Source: Phenylobacterium zucineum HLK1
GTDB lineage: Bacteria; Pseudomonadota; Alphaproteobacteria; Caulobacterales; Caulobacteraceae
DNA: 64,000 nucleotides
Direction of reading: 5' to 3'
Assembly (NCBI RefSeq): GCF_000017265.1
Contig: NC_011144.1
Coordinates: forward strand, 1,206,001 to 1,270,000
Within the stretch, counting starts at the first letter, position 1, and the number at the start of each line of letters is the position of its first letter. The notes beneath the pieces are model-generated. The model worked only from the letters and a program-made list of their open reading frames with translations, made no database searches and was not told where the DNA came from. Shown here piece after piece: positions 1 to 8,069 of this stretch. A program made the translations under genes and the position numbers.

Positions 1-640
1 CTTCCTTGAGGATGCGGCCCTGCGCCAGGACGGCCATGCGGGGGCACAGGTCGGCGACGTCCTCGACGATGTGGGTCGACAGGATGACGACGACGTTCTC
101 GCCGATCTCGGCCAGGAGGTTGAGGAAGCGGTTGCGCTCCTCGGGGTCGAGGCCGGCGGTGGGCTCGTCGACGATGATGAGCTGCGGCTGGCCGATCAGC
201 GCCTGGGCGATGCCGAAGCGCTGGCGCATGCCGCCCGAGTAGCCGGCCACGGCCTTCTTGCGCACGTCCCAGAGGTTCACCTGGTGCAGCAGGGCCTCGA
301 CGGTCTGCTTGCGTTCGCCCTTGCCGGCGATCCCCTTCAGCACGGCCATGTGGTCGAGGAGGTCGTAGGCCGAGACCCGCGGATAGACGCCGAAGTCCTG
401 CGGCAGGTAGCCCAGGGTGCGGCGCAGCTGCTCGGGCTGGCGGATGACGTCGATGTCGCCGAACCGGATCTCGCCCGAGGTGGGGGTCTGGAGCGTCGCG
501 ATCGAGCGCATCAGGGTGGATTTGCCGGCCCCGTTCGGGCCCAGCAGGCCGAACATCCCCTTGCCGATCTCGAGATCGACGCCGTCCAAGGCGCGCGTCC
601 CGTTGGCGTAGACGTGCGCGAGATTCCTGATCGAAAGCAT
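1..640 (-). CDS. ABC transporter ATP-binding protein (partial, cut by window start)
   Basis: The gene starts at ATG 640 and runs off the left edge; 213 residues are visible. It is the nucleotide-binding subunit of an ABC-2 type exporter. Visible motifs are Walker A GPNGAGKST (residues 34-42), the Q-loop LPQDFG, the signature YSGGMRQR and Walker B LIIVDEPTAGLD, followed by the switch His in LSTHIVED. These are all the parts needed for ATP hydrolysis. It lies 89 bp downstream of the minus-strand map/ABM pair, so it probably has its own promoter. The permease partner should lie to the left of the window. The substrate cannot be inferred. Confidence 0.93.
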   Translation of the reverse strand, partial: MLSIRNLAHVYANGTRALDGVDLEIGKGMFGLLGPNGAGKSTLMRSIATLQTPTSGEIRFGDIDVIRQPEQLRRTLGYLPQDFGVYPRVSAYDLLDHMAVLKGIAGKGERKQTVEALLHQVNLWDVRKKAVAGYSGGMRQRFGIAQALIGQPQLIIVDEPTAGLDPEERNRFLNLLAEIGENVVVILSTHIVEDVADLCPRMAVLAQGRILKE

Positions 641-729
641 GTTCTTGCCACTCCCCGTCGGAGGGCGAAGCTGCCTTGTTCCCCGCCGGAGTGGCAAGTG
701 AGGAGGTTGTAACTTTTGCGACCGGCCCC

Positions 730-1053
730 TCAGCCGCCCGTCGGCAGGGCGCCGGCGACGACCCGGTGGTGGCGGACCTGCGGGGGCCGGTCCAGCAGGA
801 ATCGGTCGTCCTCGGGATAGTAGACGGCGCGCTCGGGCTCCGGCCCGGCGAATCCGTGGATGGCGTCCATGCCGGTCCACCAGGAGAGGGTGGAGACCTC
901 GGAGGTCCCGTCGCCCAGGTCGCGGAAGATCATCTGCCAGCCGAGGCAGCCGGGGGTGGCCAGGTACTCGCGCCCGCCGGTCGCCTCGATGTAGGCGGCG
1001 TACTCCGCCTCGTCCGCGGTCCGGATCCGGCCGGTCCACGCCCTGAGGATCAT
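730..1053 (-). CDS. Small ABM-like (dimeric alpha/beta barrel) protein, function unknown
   Basis: This 107-residue protein begins with MILRAWTGRI and contains the sequence LGWQMIFRD, resembling antibiotic-biosynthesis-monooxygenase-like ferredoxin-fold proteins. These usually form dimeric alpha/beta barrels. Only 6 nt separate it from the map stop codon, so the two are very likely co-transcribed. Nothing in the sequence shows a substrate. The family assignment rests on size and the general sequence pattern, and is tentative. Confidence 0.7.
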   Translation of the reverse strand: MILRAWTGRIRTADEAEYAAYIEATGGREYLATPGCLGWQMIFRDLGDGTSEVSTLSWWTGMDAIHGFAGPEPERAVYYPEDDRFLLDRPPQVRHHRVVAGALPTGG

Positions 1054-1059
1054 GGGGCC

Positions 1060-1881
1060 CTAGGCGCCCTGGATCGGCGGCTTGAAGATGCCCGCCGGCG
1101 AGAGGGTGAAGATCTCGACGCCGTCCTCGGTGACGCCCACCGAATGCTCGCACTGGGCCGACAGCGACTTGTCGCGGGTGACCGCGGTCCAGCCGTCGGA
1201 GAGCAGCTTCACCGGATGCTTGCCGAGGTTCACCATCGGCTCGATCGTGAAGAACATGCCGGGCTTCAGCACCGCGCCTTCGCCCGGGCGGCCGAAGTGC
1301 AGGATGTTGGGCGCGTCGTGGAACACGCGGCCCAGGCCGTGGCCGCAGAAGTCGCGCACGACCGAGCAGCGCATGCTCTCGACGTAGGACTGGATGGCGT
1401 GGCCGATGTCGCCGGTCGTGGCGCCGGGCTTCACGGCCGCCAGGCCGCGCTCGAGCGCCTCGTAGGTGACGTCCACCAGCCGCTTGGCCCGCGGGGCCAC
1501 CTCGCCGACGCCGTACATGCGCGAGGTGTCGCCGTGCCAGCCGTCCACAATGACGGTGACGTCGATGTTGGCGATGTCGCCCTCGCGCAGCACCCGCTCG
1601 CCCGGGATGCCGTGGCAGACGATGTGGTTGGGGCTGATGCAGGTGGTCCGCGTGTAGCCGCGGTAGCCGAGGCAGGCCGGGATCGCGCCGTGGTCGAGGA
1701 TGAACTCGCGGGCCAGGTCGTCCAGCGTCTCGGTGAGCACGCCGGGGACCACGTGGGGCGTCAGCATGTCGAGGCACTCGGCGGCCAGCCGGCCGGCCTT
1801 GCGCATGCCCTCGAAGTCTTCGGGCTTGTGCAGCTTGATCTGGCCGGTGCGGTGCTCGGCGTCGAGGATGTCGGTCATCAT
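1060..1881 (-). CDS. map: Methionine aminopeptidase, type I
   Basis: This cytosolic enzyme removes the initiator methionine from nascent proteins. The 273-residue protein has all five metal ligands in order: Asp107 (NIDVT), Asp118 (HGDTS), His181 (CGHGLG), Glu214 (TIEPM) and Glu245 (CEHS). The active-site His90 lies in CHGIPG. Two adjacent ATG codons (1881 and 1878) could each be the start; the difference is one residue. The length matches type Ia enzymes, with no N-terminal zinc-finger extension. It is divergent from oligopeptidase B across 120 bp and followed at 6 nt by the ABM-like gene. Confidence 0.97.
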   Translation of the reverse strand: MMTDILDAEHRTGQIKLHKPEDFEGMRKAGRLAAECLDMLTPHVVPGVLTETLDDLAREFILDHGAIPACLGYRGYTRTTCISPNHIVCHGIPGERVLREGDIANIDVTVIVDGWHGDTSRMYGVGEVAPRAKRLVDVTYEALERGLAAVKPGATTGDIGHAIQSYVESMRCSVVRDFCGHGLGRVFHDAPNILHFGRPGEGAVLKPGMFFTIEPMVNLGKHPVKLLSDGWTAVTRDKSLSAQCEHSVGVTEDGVEIFTLSPAGIFKPPIQGA

Positions 1882-2001
1882 GAACTCCGCGGCCTATGTC
1901 GCAATCGTAGCACGGGAATTCAACCGGCGCGGCGGCTTGCGGGACGAAGGAACGCATGCCAGCGTCCGCCGCCTCTCGGTCGTGGGGAATTTCGGAACAC
2001 C

Positions 2002-4125
2002 ATGCGCATCGCAACCTTCGCCGCCGCGGCGGCCGTCCTGCTGGCCGGCGCGGCCCAGGCCCAGGCCCAGACTCAGCCCACGACGCCGGAGCCGCCGCGG
2101 GCGGCCAAGCGCCCCCACGAGGTGAAGGCGCCGGGCGGGACCCGGACGGACGAATACTACTGGCTGCGCGACGACACCCGGAAGAACCCGGAGATGCTGG
2201 CCCACCTGGCCGCCGAGAACGCCTACGCCGACGCGGTGCTGGCGGCGAACAAGCCGCTGAAGGAAGCGCTCTACAAGGAGATCGTCGGGCGGGTGAAGCA
2301 GGACGATGCGTCCGTGCCGTACCGCGAGCGGGGCTACTGGTACTACACGCGCTTCGAGGCCGGGAAGGACTACCCGATCCTCGCGCGCCGGAAGGGCGAG
2401 ATGACCGCGCCCGAGGAAATCCTCCTCGAGCAGAACGCAATGGCGCAGGGCAAGGGCTACTTCAACGTCGGCGAGGCGGTGGTGAGCCAGGACAACCGCC
2501 TGCTGGCCTGGGCCGAGGACACGGTGGGCCGGCGCCAGTACGTGCTGAAGGTGAAGGACCTCGCCACCGGCCAGGTGCTGAGCGACACGGTGGAGAACAT
2601 CGAGCCCAACATCGTCTGGGCCGACGACAACCGGACGATCTTCTACATCGAGAAGGACCCGGTGACCCTGCTGTCGAAGCGGGTGAAGGCGCACGTGCTG
2701 GGCACGCCGGCCAGCGCCGACAGGCTGGTCTACGAGGAGGCGGACGACAGCTTCTACATGGGGCTCGGCCGCACGCGGTCGGACAAGTACCTGTGCGTCC
2801 TGCTGCAGAGCACCACGGCCACCGAGCAGCGCTGCACCCCGGCCGCCGCGCCCGGCGCGCTGCAGGTGGTGGCGCCGCGCGAGCGGGACCACCTCTACCA
2901 GGCCGACCACCTGGCCGGGCGCTGGGTGATCCGCACGAACTGGGACGCGCCGAACTACCGGCTGATGCAGGCGCCCGACGGCGCCTGGGGCGAGAAGGCG
3001 CGCTGGACCGACTTCGTGCCGCACCGGGCCGACGTGTTCATCCAGGACTTCCGGCTGTTCGACACCTTCACCGCGATCGAGGAGCGTTCGGGCGGACTGA
3101 AGCGGCTGCGGCTGCTGAAGCCCGATGGGGGCTCGGAGTTCGTGGCGGCGGACGAGCCGGCCTACACCATGGGCTTCGGGACCAACGCCGAGGCCGACTC
3201 CACGGCGCTGCGCTACACCTACACCTCGCTGACCACGCCGCTGTCGACCTATGACCTGGACCTGGCCACCGGCAAGCGCACCCTGCTGAAGCAGACCCCG
3301 GTGATCGGCTACGATCCCTCGCAGTACGTGACCGAGCGCGTCTGGGCCCCGGCCCGCGACGGGACGAAGATCCCGGTCTCGCTGGTCTACCGGAAGGGCT
3401 TCAAGCGCGACGGGACCGCGCCGCTGTTCCAGTACGCCTACGGCAGCTACGGCATCTCGATGGACCCGGCGTTCAACCTGCCGGCGGTGAGCCTGCTGGA
3501 CCGCGGGGTCGTCTACGCCATCGCCCACATCCGCGGCGGCCAGGAGATGGGCCGCAAGTGGTACGACGACGGCAAGCTGCTGAAGAAGCAGAACACCTTC
3601 AACGACTTCGTGGACGTCACCCGCCACCTCGTCGCCAAGAAGTACGCGGCCAGGGAGCGGGTGGGCGCCATGGGCGGCTCGGCCGGCGGCCTGCTGATGG
3701 GGGCGGTGGCCAACCAGGCGCCGCAGGACTACCGGGTGATCGTCACCCAGGTGCCGTTCGTGGACGTGGTCACGACCATGCTCGACGAGTCGATCCCGCT
3801 GACCACCAACGAGTTCGACGAGTGGGGCAACCCGAAGGACCCGGCCTACTACCGCTACATGCTGGGCTACTCGCCGTACGACAACATCAAGGCCCAGGCC
3901 TATCCGGCGATCTTCGTGGGCACCGGCCTGTGGGACAGCCAGGTGCAGTACTACGAGCCGGCCAAGTACGTGGCGCGGCTGCGCGAGACCAAGACCGACG
4001 ACAATCCGCTGGTCTTCCGGGTGAACATGGAGGCCGGCCACGGCGGCAAGTCGGGCCGCTTCCGCCGCTACGAGGAGATGGCGGAGTACTACGCCTTCGT
4101 GCTGGACCAGCTCGGGGGGAAGTAG
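2002..4125 (+). CDS. ptrB: Oligopeptidase B-like prolyl oligopeptidase (S9A), secreted
   Basis: This 707-residue serine oligopeptidase starts at ATG 2002, where a clean signal peptide (RIATFAAAAAVLLAGAAQAQA) begins; the frame is open further upstream but only as GC-rich read-through. Residues about 35-430 form the N-terminal beta-propeller that limits substrates to short peptides. The C-terminal hydrolase domain has the triad Ser560 (MGGSAGG), Asp645 (LWDSQVQYYEP) and His680 (EAGHGGKSGR). Family members cleave after Arg/Lys. The signal peptide suggests a periplasmic role in peptide nutrition, unlike the cytosolic E. coli PtrB. It is divergent from map. Confidence 0.95.
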   Translation: MRIATFAAAAAVLLAGAAQAQAQTQPTTPEPPRAAKRPHEVKAPGGTRTDEYYWLRDDTRKNPEMLAHLAAENAYADAVLAANKPLKEALYKEIVGRVKQDDASVPYRERGYWYYTRFEAGKDYPILARRKGEMTAPEEILLEQNAMAQGKGYFNVGEAVVSQDNRLLAWAEDTVGRRQYVLKVKDLATGQVLSDTVENIEPNIVWADDNRTIFYIEKDPVTLLSKRVKAHVLGTPASADRLVYEEADDSFYMGLGRTRSDKYLCVLLQSTTATEQRCTPAAAPGALQVVAPRERDHLYQADHLAGRWVIRTNWDAPNYRLMQAPDGAWGEKARWTDFVPHRADVFIQDFRLFDTFTAIEERSGGLKRLRLLKPDGGSEFVAADEPAYTMGFGTNAEADSTALRYTYTSLTTPLSTYDLDLATGKRTLLKQTPVIGYDPSQYVTERVWAPARDGTKIPVSLVYRKGFKRDGTAPLFQYAYGSYGISMDPAFNLPAVSLLDRGVVYAIAHIRGGQEMGRKWYDDGKLLKKQNTFNDFVDVTRHLVAKKYAARERVGAMGGSAGGLLMGAVANQAPQDYRVIVTQVPFVDVVTTMLDESIPLTTNEFDEWGNPKDPAYYRYMLGYSPYDNIKAQAYPAIFVGTGLWDSQVQYYEPAKYVARLRETKTDDNPLVFRVNMEAGHGGKSGRFRRYEEMAEYYAFVLDQLGGK

Positions 4126-4129
4126 GGCG

Positions 4130-4852
4130 TCAGGCCGGCCGCCCCGTCCCGGATGTGTCCCAGGGAAGCGGCCGGCCGAGGCGCACGCGGGCCGCGTCGA
4201 TCTCGCAGCCGTAGACCAGCACCTCGACCCCGGCGGACGCCACCTCGGCGAGGGCGGCGGCGAACTTCGGGTCGCAGTCGGCGGCGGGGCTGAAGCGGTC
4301 GCAGTCGGTGCGCTGGACGACGAACAGGACGACGGCCCGGTCGCCCTGGGCGGCCATGGCGGCGAGCTCGCGCAGGTGCCTGGTGGAGCGCGCGGCCACG
4401 CAGTCGGGGAATTCGGCCAGGCCCGGCTGGCGCATCAGGTGGACGTTCTTCACCTCCAGCCAGCATCGCGGGCGGTCCGGCGCCTCCAGCAGGAAGTCGA
4501 CGCGGGAGTTCTCGCCGTAGCGGACCTCGCGGCGGTGGGACGCGTAGCCGGCGACCTCGGGGATGGCGCCTGCCGCCAGGGCCTCGGCGACGAGGCGGTT
4601 GGGGTGCAGGGTGTTGATCCCCACGAGCCCGCCGTCGGCCTCCACCAGCTCCAGCGTGTGGGCGAGCTTGCGCTTGGGGTCGTCGGAGCGGGAGAGCCAG
4701 CAGGTCAGGCCCGGCGTGTTCAGGCCCAGCATGGCGCCGGGGTTCGGGCAGTGGGCGGTGAGCGGCGTCCCGTCGTCCAGCACCACGTCGGCGAAGAAGC
4801 GCTTGTAGCGCGAGACCAGGCGGCCGCGGATCAGGGGCGAGGGGAAGTCCAT
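4130..4852 (-). CDS. sfsA: SfsA family DNA-binding/nuclease-like protein
   Basis: This 240-residue protein starts [19 protein letters not shown], the usual SfsA N-terminus, so ATG 4852 was chosen over upstream codons in the same frame. The conserved block RVDFLLE...WLEVKNVHL has the Asp/Glu-X-Lys arrangement of a PD-(D/E)XK nuclease fold, and CPNPGAM matches the family. E. coli SfsA stimulates sugar fermentation gene expression, but the biochemical role is poorly defined. It is convergent with oligopeptidase B (4 bp gap) and divergent from the CinA-like gene 49 bp away. Confidence 0.93.
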   Translation of the reverse strand: MDFPSPLIRGRLVSRYKRFFADVVLDDGTPLTAHCPNPGAMLGLNTPGLTCWLSRSDDPKRKLAHTLELVEADGGLVGINTLHPNRLVAEALAAGAIPEVAGYASHRREVRYGENSRVDFLLEAPDRPRCWLEVKNVHLMRQPGLAEFPDCVAARSTRHLRELAAMAAQGDRAVVLFVVQRTDCDRFSPAADCDPKFAAALAEVASAGVEVLVYGCEIDAARVRLGRPLPWDTSGTGRPA

Positions 4853-4901
4853 GGCGTGGGCCGATAGCAAGCCCCCGAATGACCGGCTAGAGAGTGGCCT
4901 C

Positions 4902-5663
4902 ATGAGCCAGGCCATTCCCGACCGCGTCACGGCCGCGGTGCTGATCATCGGCGACGAGATCCTCTCGGGCCGGACCCAGGACACCAACCTGCGCGACATC
5001 GCCCGCTACCTGGGCGTCCTCGGCGTCGACGTGGCCGAGGCGCGCACCGTGCCCGACGTGCTGGAGGAGATCGTCGAGGCGCTGAACGCCCTGCGCGCGC
5101 GCCACGACTACGTGGTGACGACCGGCGGGATCGGGCCGACCCACGACGACATCACCGCCGACGCGGTGGCCGCCGCGTTCGGGGTGGAGCTGATCGAGCA
5201 TCCCGAGATCATCGCCATGCTGGAGGCGCGGTTCGGCGACCAGCTGAACGCGGCGCGGCGGCGGATGGCGCGGGTGCCGGTGGGGGCGGACCTGGTGAAG
5301 AACCCGGTGCAGGGCCCGCCCGGCTTCACCATCGGCAACGTCTTCACCCTGGCCGGCGTGCCGCAGATCATGCGCGGCATGCTGGAGGACGTGGGCCCGC
5401 GCCTGCGGGGCGGGCGGCCGACCGTCTCGCGCACCGTGCGGGTCGAGGGCGCGGGCGAGGGCCAGATCGCCGCGCCGCTGGAGGGCGTGGCCAAGGCCCA
5501 TCCGGACATGTCGCTGGGCAGCTATCCGTTCTTCACGCCCGAGGGCTACGGCTCGAACCTCGTCGTCCGGGCGCGCGACCCCGAGGCGCTGGCGGGCGTG
5601 GTGCAGGAGCTGATCGCGGCCCTGGCCGCGGCGGGGATCGCCCAGGCGCGCGAGGTCGAATAG
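4902..5663 (+). CDS. CinA N-terminal-like molybdopterin-binding domain protein
   Basis: This 253-residue protein is a MoaB/Mog-type molybdopterin-binding domain of the CinA N-terminal class. Landmarks are [15 protein letters not shown] near the start, [12 protein letters not shown] around residue 70 and the GPPGFTIGN segment. ATG 4902 gives the standard start directly before the first strand. The C-terminal nicotinamide-nucleotide amidase half of full CinA (about 160 residues more) is absent, as in many alphaproteobacterial homologues. The role may be in nucleotide or pyridine-nucleotide repair, but this is not certain. Confidence 0.9.
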   Translation: MSQAIPDRVTAAVLIIGDEILSGRTQDTNLRDIARYLGVLGVDVAEARTVPDVLEEIVEALNALRARHDYVVTTGGIGPTHDDITADAVAAAFGVELIEHPEIIAMLEARFGDQLNAARRRMARVPVGADLVKNPVQGPPGFTIGNVFTLAGVPQIMRGMLEDVGPRLRGGRPTVSRTVRVEGAGEGQIAAPLEGVAKAHPDMSLGSYPFFTPEGYGSNLVVRARDPEALAGVVQELIAALAAAGIAQAREVE

Positions 5664-5703
5664 GCGCGGCGGCGCGCAAGGCGCGTCGTGACAAACGGGT
5701 AAT

Positions 5704-5731
5704 TTGATGCGCGAACGCCGTTGGCCTATCG
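5704..5731 (+). promoter_or_regulatory. Candidate promoter of the small secreted protein gene
   Basis: TTGATG at 5704-5709 and CTATCG at 5726-5731 are separated by 16 bp and lie about 30 bp before the ATG at 5761. The pair resembles the Caulobacter housekeeping sigma consensus (TTGACG, then GCTA-like). This is a visual match only. Confidence 0.4.
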
Positions 5732-5760
5732 TGGGTAGAGTTGTCTGTGGGGAAAGTACG

Positions 5761-6012
5761 ATGATCGTCTCCATCCTGGCCGCCGCGCTGCTGCTGGCCG
5801 ACGGAACGCCGGCCGCCGCCGATGCCGCCGACAAGAAGGCCAAGGTCGCCGACGCCGACCCGATGGTCTGCAAGAACGAAGCGGTCCTGGGCTCGCGCAT
5901 GCCCAAGCGGGTGTGTCAGCTGAAGAGCGAATGGGAGCGGCAGAAGGCGGAAGCCCGCGCCAACCTCGACCGCAGCCAGACCCAGCGCGGCCTGAGCCAC
6001 AACGGCCAGTAG
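5761..6012 (+). CDS. Small secreted protein, conserved hypothetical
   Basis: This 83-residue protein starts at ATG 5761, preceded at close range by GGGGAAAG as ribosome-binding site. An N-terminal hydrophobic stretch (IVSILAAALLLADG) looks like a signal peptide. The mature part has two cysteines in VCKNEAVLGSRMPKRVCQ followed by a charged helix. Short secreted proteins with a C-x(n)-GSRM-x(n)-C-x-W motif are common in Caulobacterales and sphingomonads. No function is known to me. A disulfide between the two cysteines is plausible in the periplasm. Confidence 0.75.
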   Translation: MIVSILAAALLLADGTPAAADAADKKAKVADADPMVCKNEAVLGSRMPKRVCQLKSEWERQKAEARANLDRSQTQRGLSHNGQ

Positions 6013-6067
6013 CCGGGGCCGTCGGCCACCTGCGATTCGGAGGGCCCGTAAAGGGTCCTCTTTCCGC

Positions 6068-6076
6068 TGTGGATAA
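6068..6076 (-). promoter_or_regulatory. Perfect DnaA box upstream of the ParA-like gene
   Basis: The plus strand reads TGTGGATAA, the exact complement of the DnaA consensus TTATCCACA. It sits 68 bp before the GTG start of the ParA-type ATPase. Only this single copy is visible, so an origin is not indicated; a DnaA-controlled promoter is possible. Confidence 0.45.
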
Positions 6077-6143
6077 GATGTGCGCAAATGGCGGCGCTTG
6101 AGGGCGCCCGCCGAAGGAGCGCCCGGGAGATGGGGCGGTCCTG

Positions 6144-6875
6144 GTGAAGACGCTTGCCGTGATGTCCCGCAAGGGCGGGGCGGGAAAGACGACGGTCGCC
6201 GTCAACCTGACCCTGGCCGCCCGCGCCATGGGCGTGAAGGCGGTGCTGGCCGACGCCGACCCGATGCGCAGCGCCTGCGAGGTGCTGAAGGGCCGCGAGG
6301 AGGCGGCCTCGGTGCTGTTCGAGACCAGCGCCGCCAAGCTGTTCCCCCTGACCCAGGCCTGCGCCCGCGCGGGCGTCGAGCTGCTGATCATCGACACCCC
6401 GGCCGCGCCCGAGGCCGACGTGGCCGAGGCGGTGAAGGTGGCCGACCTGTGCCTGGCGGTGGCGCGGCCCACCTACCTGGACCTGGCGGCCGCGGTGCTG
6501 TCGGTGGCGGTGATCCAGCGCCTGGGCCGCGAGGGCCTGATCGTGCTGAACCAGTGCGCCCCGGCCCGCAACGGCGCCGAGCCGCCCGGCGTGCTGAAGG
6601 CCTTCGAGGCCCTGCGGTTCGCCAGCCTGCCGGTGGCGCCGGTCGCCCTGCGCTCGCGCGTCGTCTACCAGACCGCCTTCGCCCAGGCCCGCTCGGTGCT
6701 GGAGATCGACGCCGACGGCGCAGCCGCCAACGAGGTGCGCGAGCTGTTCGGCCATGTCTGGCGCCAGCTGAAGGGCGAGGCCCGCCCGCCCATCGGCCCG
6801 CCTTTCCCCTCGGCCAACGACGACCTGGGCGAGGATGGCGCGCGCCGCAGCCTGAACCTGCTGCCGACCGCCTGA
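6144..6875 (+). CDS. Orphan ParA/MinD-type ATPase
   Basis: This 243-residue P-loop ATPase starts at GTG 6144, with GGGAGA 13 nt upstream. The deviant Walker A motif KGGAGKTT lies at residues 10-17 with the signature Lys10. ADADP follows as the Walker A' motif and LLIIDTPAAPE as Walker B. This combination defines the ParA/MinD/Soj group of dimerising, cargo-positioning ATPases. No parB or chemotaxis partner lies next to it, so chromosome partitioning is unlikely to be its job. It may be a VirC1-like or other orphan positioning ATPase. The C-terminal 35 residues are Pro-rich and likely disordered. Confidence 0.88.
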   Translation: MKTLAVMSRKGGAGKTTVAVNLTLAARAMGVKAVLADADPMRSACEVLKGREEAASVLFETSAAKLFPLTQACARAGVELLIIDTPAAPEADVAEAVKVADLCLAVARPTYLDLAAAVLSVAVIQRLGREGLIVLNQCAPARNGAEPPGVLKAFEALRFASLPVAPVALRSRVVYQTAFAQARSVLEIDADGAAANEVRELFGHVWRQLKGEARPPIGPPFPSANDDLGEDGARRSLNLLPTA

Positions 6876-6900
6876 GGCGTTCGCGCCGGCCATTCTCCGG

Positions 6901-7935
6901 CTACTTGTAGGCCACGGCGGCGCTGGCCGCCCCCGCCAGCGGGATCACCTCGCAGCGCGAGAAGCCCGCCTCGCGGCACCAGCCGGCGAAGTCCGCGCCG
7001 GTGAAGTCGAAGGCGTCGCCGAACTCGATCAGCATGTTGAGCGACATCATCAGGCCGTAGGCGTTCGTCCGCCGCTCGTCGTCGATGATGTTCTCGATGG
7101 CGACCAGCGCGCCGCCTTCGGGCAGCGCCCGGTAGGCCTTGGCGATCAGCATCTTCTTATGCTCGAGATTCCAGTCGTGGAGGATCATCCCCATGGTGAT
7201 CACGTCGGCCTTCGGCAGCTCCTCCGCGAGGAAGTCGAGCGCGCCCGCCCGAACGCGCCCGGCGAGCCCCTCGCGGGCGATCCGGCGCTCGGCGATCGGA
7301 CCGACGACGGGAAGGTCGTAGGTCGCGCAGGCCAGGTGCGGGTGGCGCCTCGCGACGATGCAGGACAGCAGGCCCGTCGCCCCGCCGATGTCGGCCAGCG
7401 AGCGGTGCGGGGCGAAGTCGAACCTCTCGGCGAAGGCCTCGAAGTTGCGGAGCGAGGCGCCGGTCATGGCGTCCATGAACTGCTCGAGGCGGGCCGGATC
7501 GGCGTAGAGCTCCTCGAACACCGGCTTGCCCGTGCGGGCGGCCTCGTTCTGCGGCCGGCCGGTGCGCAGCGCGTTCGTCAGGTCGCCCCAGAACGGATAG
7601 AGGCGCGCGTTGGCCATCTCGAGCAGCCCGCCGACGTACCTGGGGCTGGCGCGGTCCAGGAAGACCGCCGTCTCGGGCGTGTTGGCGTAGAGGGCCGAGG
7701 CGCCCGCCCCGGCGCGGTCCAGCATGCCGATGGCGACCAGGCCGTCCAGGAAATCGGCGGTGGCGCGCGGGTGCAGGCCAAGCCGGGCCTCCAGCTCGGC
7801 GGCGCTCATGGGCCGTTCGGCGAGCACGCTGAAGACGCCGAGCTCGACGGCGCTGAGCAGGGTCTTGGAGGCCCAGAAGCCCATGCCGACCTCGTAGACG
7901 CGGTCCGGTGCGACGGTCGCGACGTTGATGCCCAT
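6901..7935 (-). CDS. SAM-dependent O-methyltransferase, COMT/hydroxyneurosporene type
   Basis: This 344-residue protein has the two-part layout of small-molecule O-methyltransferases. An N-terminal winged-helix dimerisation domain covers residues about 10-100 (LGVFSVLAERPMSAAELEARL). The C-terminal Rossmann domain has SAM motif I DIGGATG and the catalytic-base region ILHDWN. Family members methylate phenolic or hydroxyl groups of pigments and secondary metabolites. It is transcribed divergently from the SARP-hydrolase regulator across 134 bp, which makes it the likely target of that regulator. No other biosynthetic gene is adjacent. Confidence 0.9.
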   Translation of the reverse strand: MGINVATVAPDRVYEVGMGFWASKTLLSAVELGVFSVLAERPMSAAELEARLGLHPRATADFLDGLVAIGMLDRAGAGASALYANTPETAVFLDRASPRYVGGLLEMANARLYPFWGDLTNALRTGRPQNEAARTGKPVFEELYADPARLEQFMDAMTGASLRNFEAFAERFDFAPHRSLADIGGATGLLSCIVARRHPHLACATYDLPVVGPIAERRIAREGLAGRVRAGALDFLAEELPKADVITMGMILHDWNLEHKKMLIAKAYRALPEGGALVAIENIIDDERRTNAYGLMMSLNMLIEFGDAFDFTGADFAGWCREAGFSRCEVIPLAGAASAAVAYK

Positions 7936-7982
7936 GTGATGGTCCTTTCAGGCGTTGGGTGCGCCGGGCGCCGGCCCGACGG

Positions 7983-8000
7983 CGTCGCTTCTGACGTCGC
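7983..8000. promoter_or_regulatory. Direct repeat CGTCGC in the divergent methyltransferase/regulator promoter
   Basis: CGTCGC occurs at 7983-7988 and 7995-8000, a 12-bp period. SARP regulators bind direct repeats near the -35 region, usually with about 11-bp spacing. The match is weak and the region is GC-rich, so chance is a real alternative. Confidence 0.2.
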
Positions 8001-8069
8001 GGCGTGGACGCCGCCGTTTGAAAGAACGTTGTAATTGTAGGCGCGCGGGGGCGGCGCTAGTTTCGACGG

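Noticed and set aside
1894..4041. Long open frame antisense to oligopeptidase B (715 codons)
   Set aside because: Composition is Val/Arg/Gly/His-rich with no domain, as expected for the complement of a GC-rich gene; the sense strand has a full catalytic triad.
4130..4999. Longer sfsA with an upstream start
   Set aside because: The extra N-terminal residues would overlap the divergent CinA-like gene's start and match nothing in Sfs[11 protein letters not shown] is the family start.
6068..6076. Replication origin near the DnaA box
   Set aside because: Only one box, no AT-rich unwinding region and no dnaA/hemE-type neighbours.
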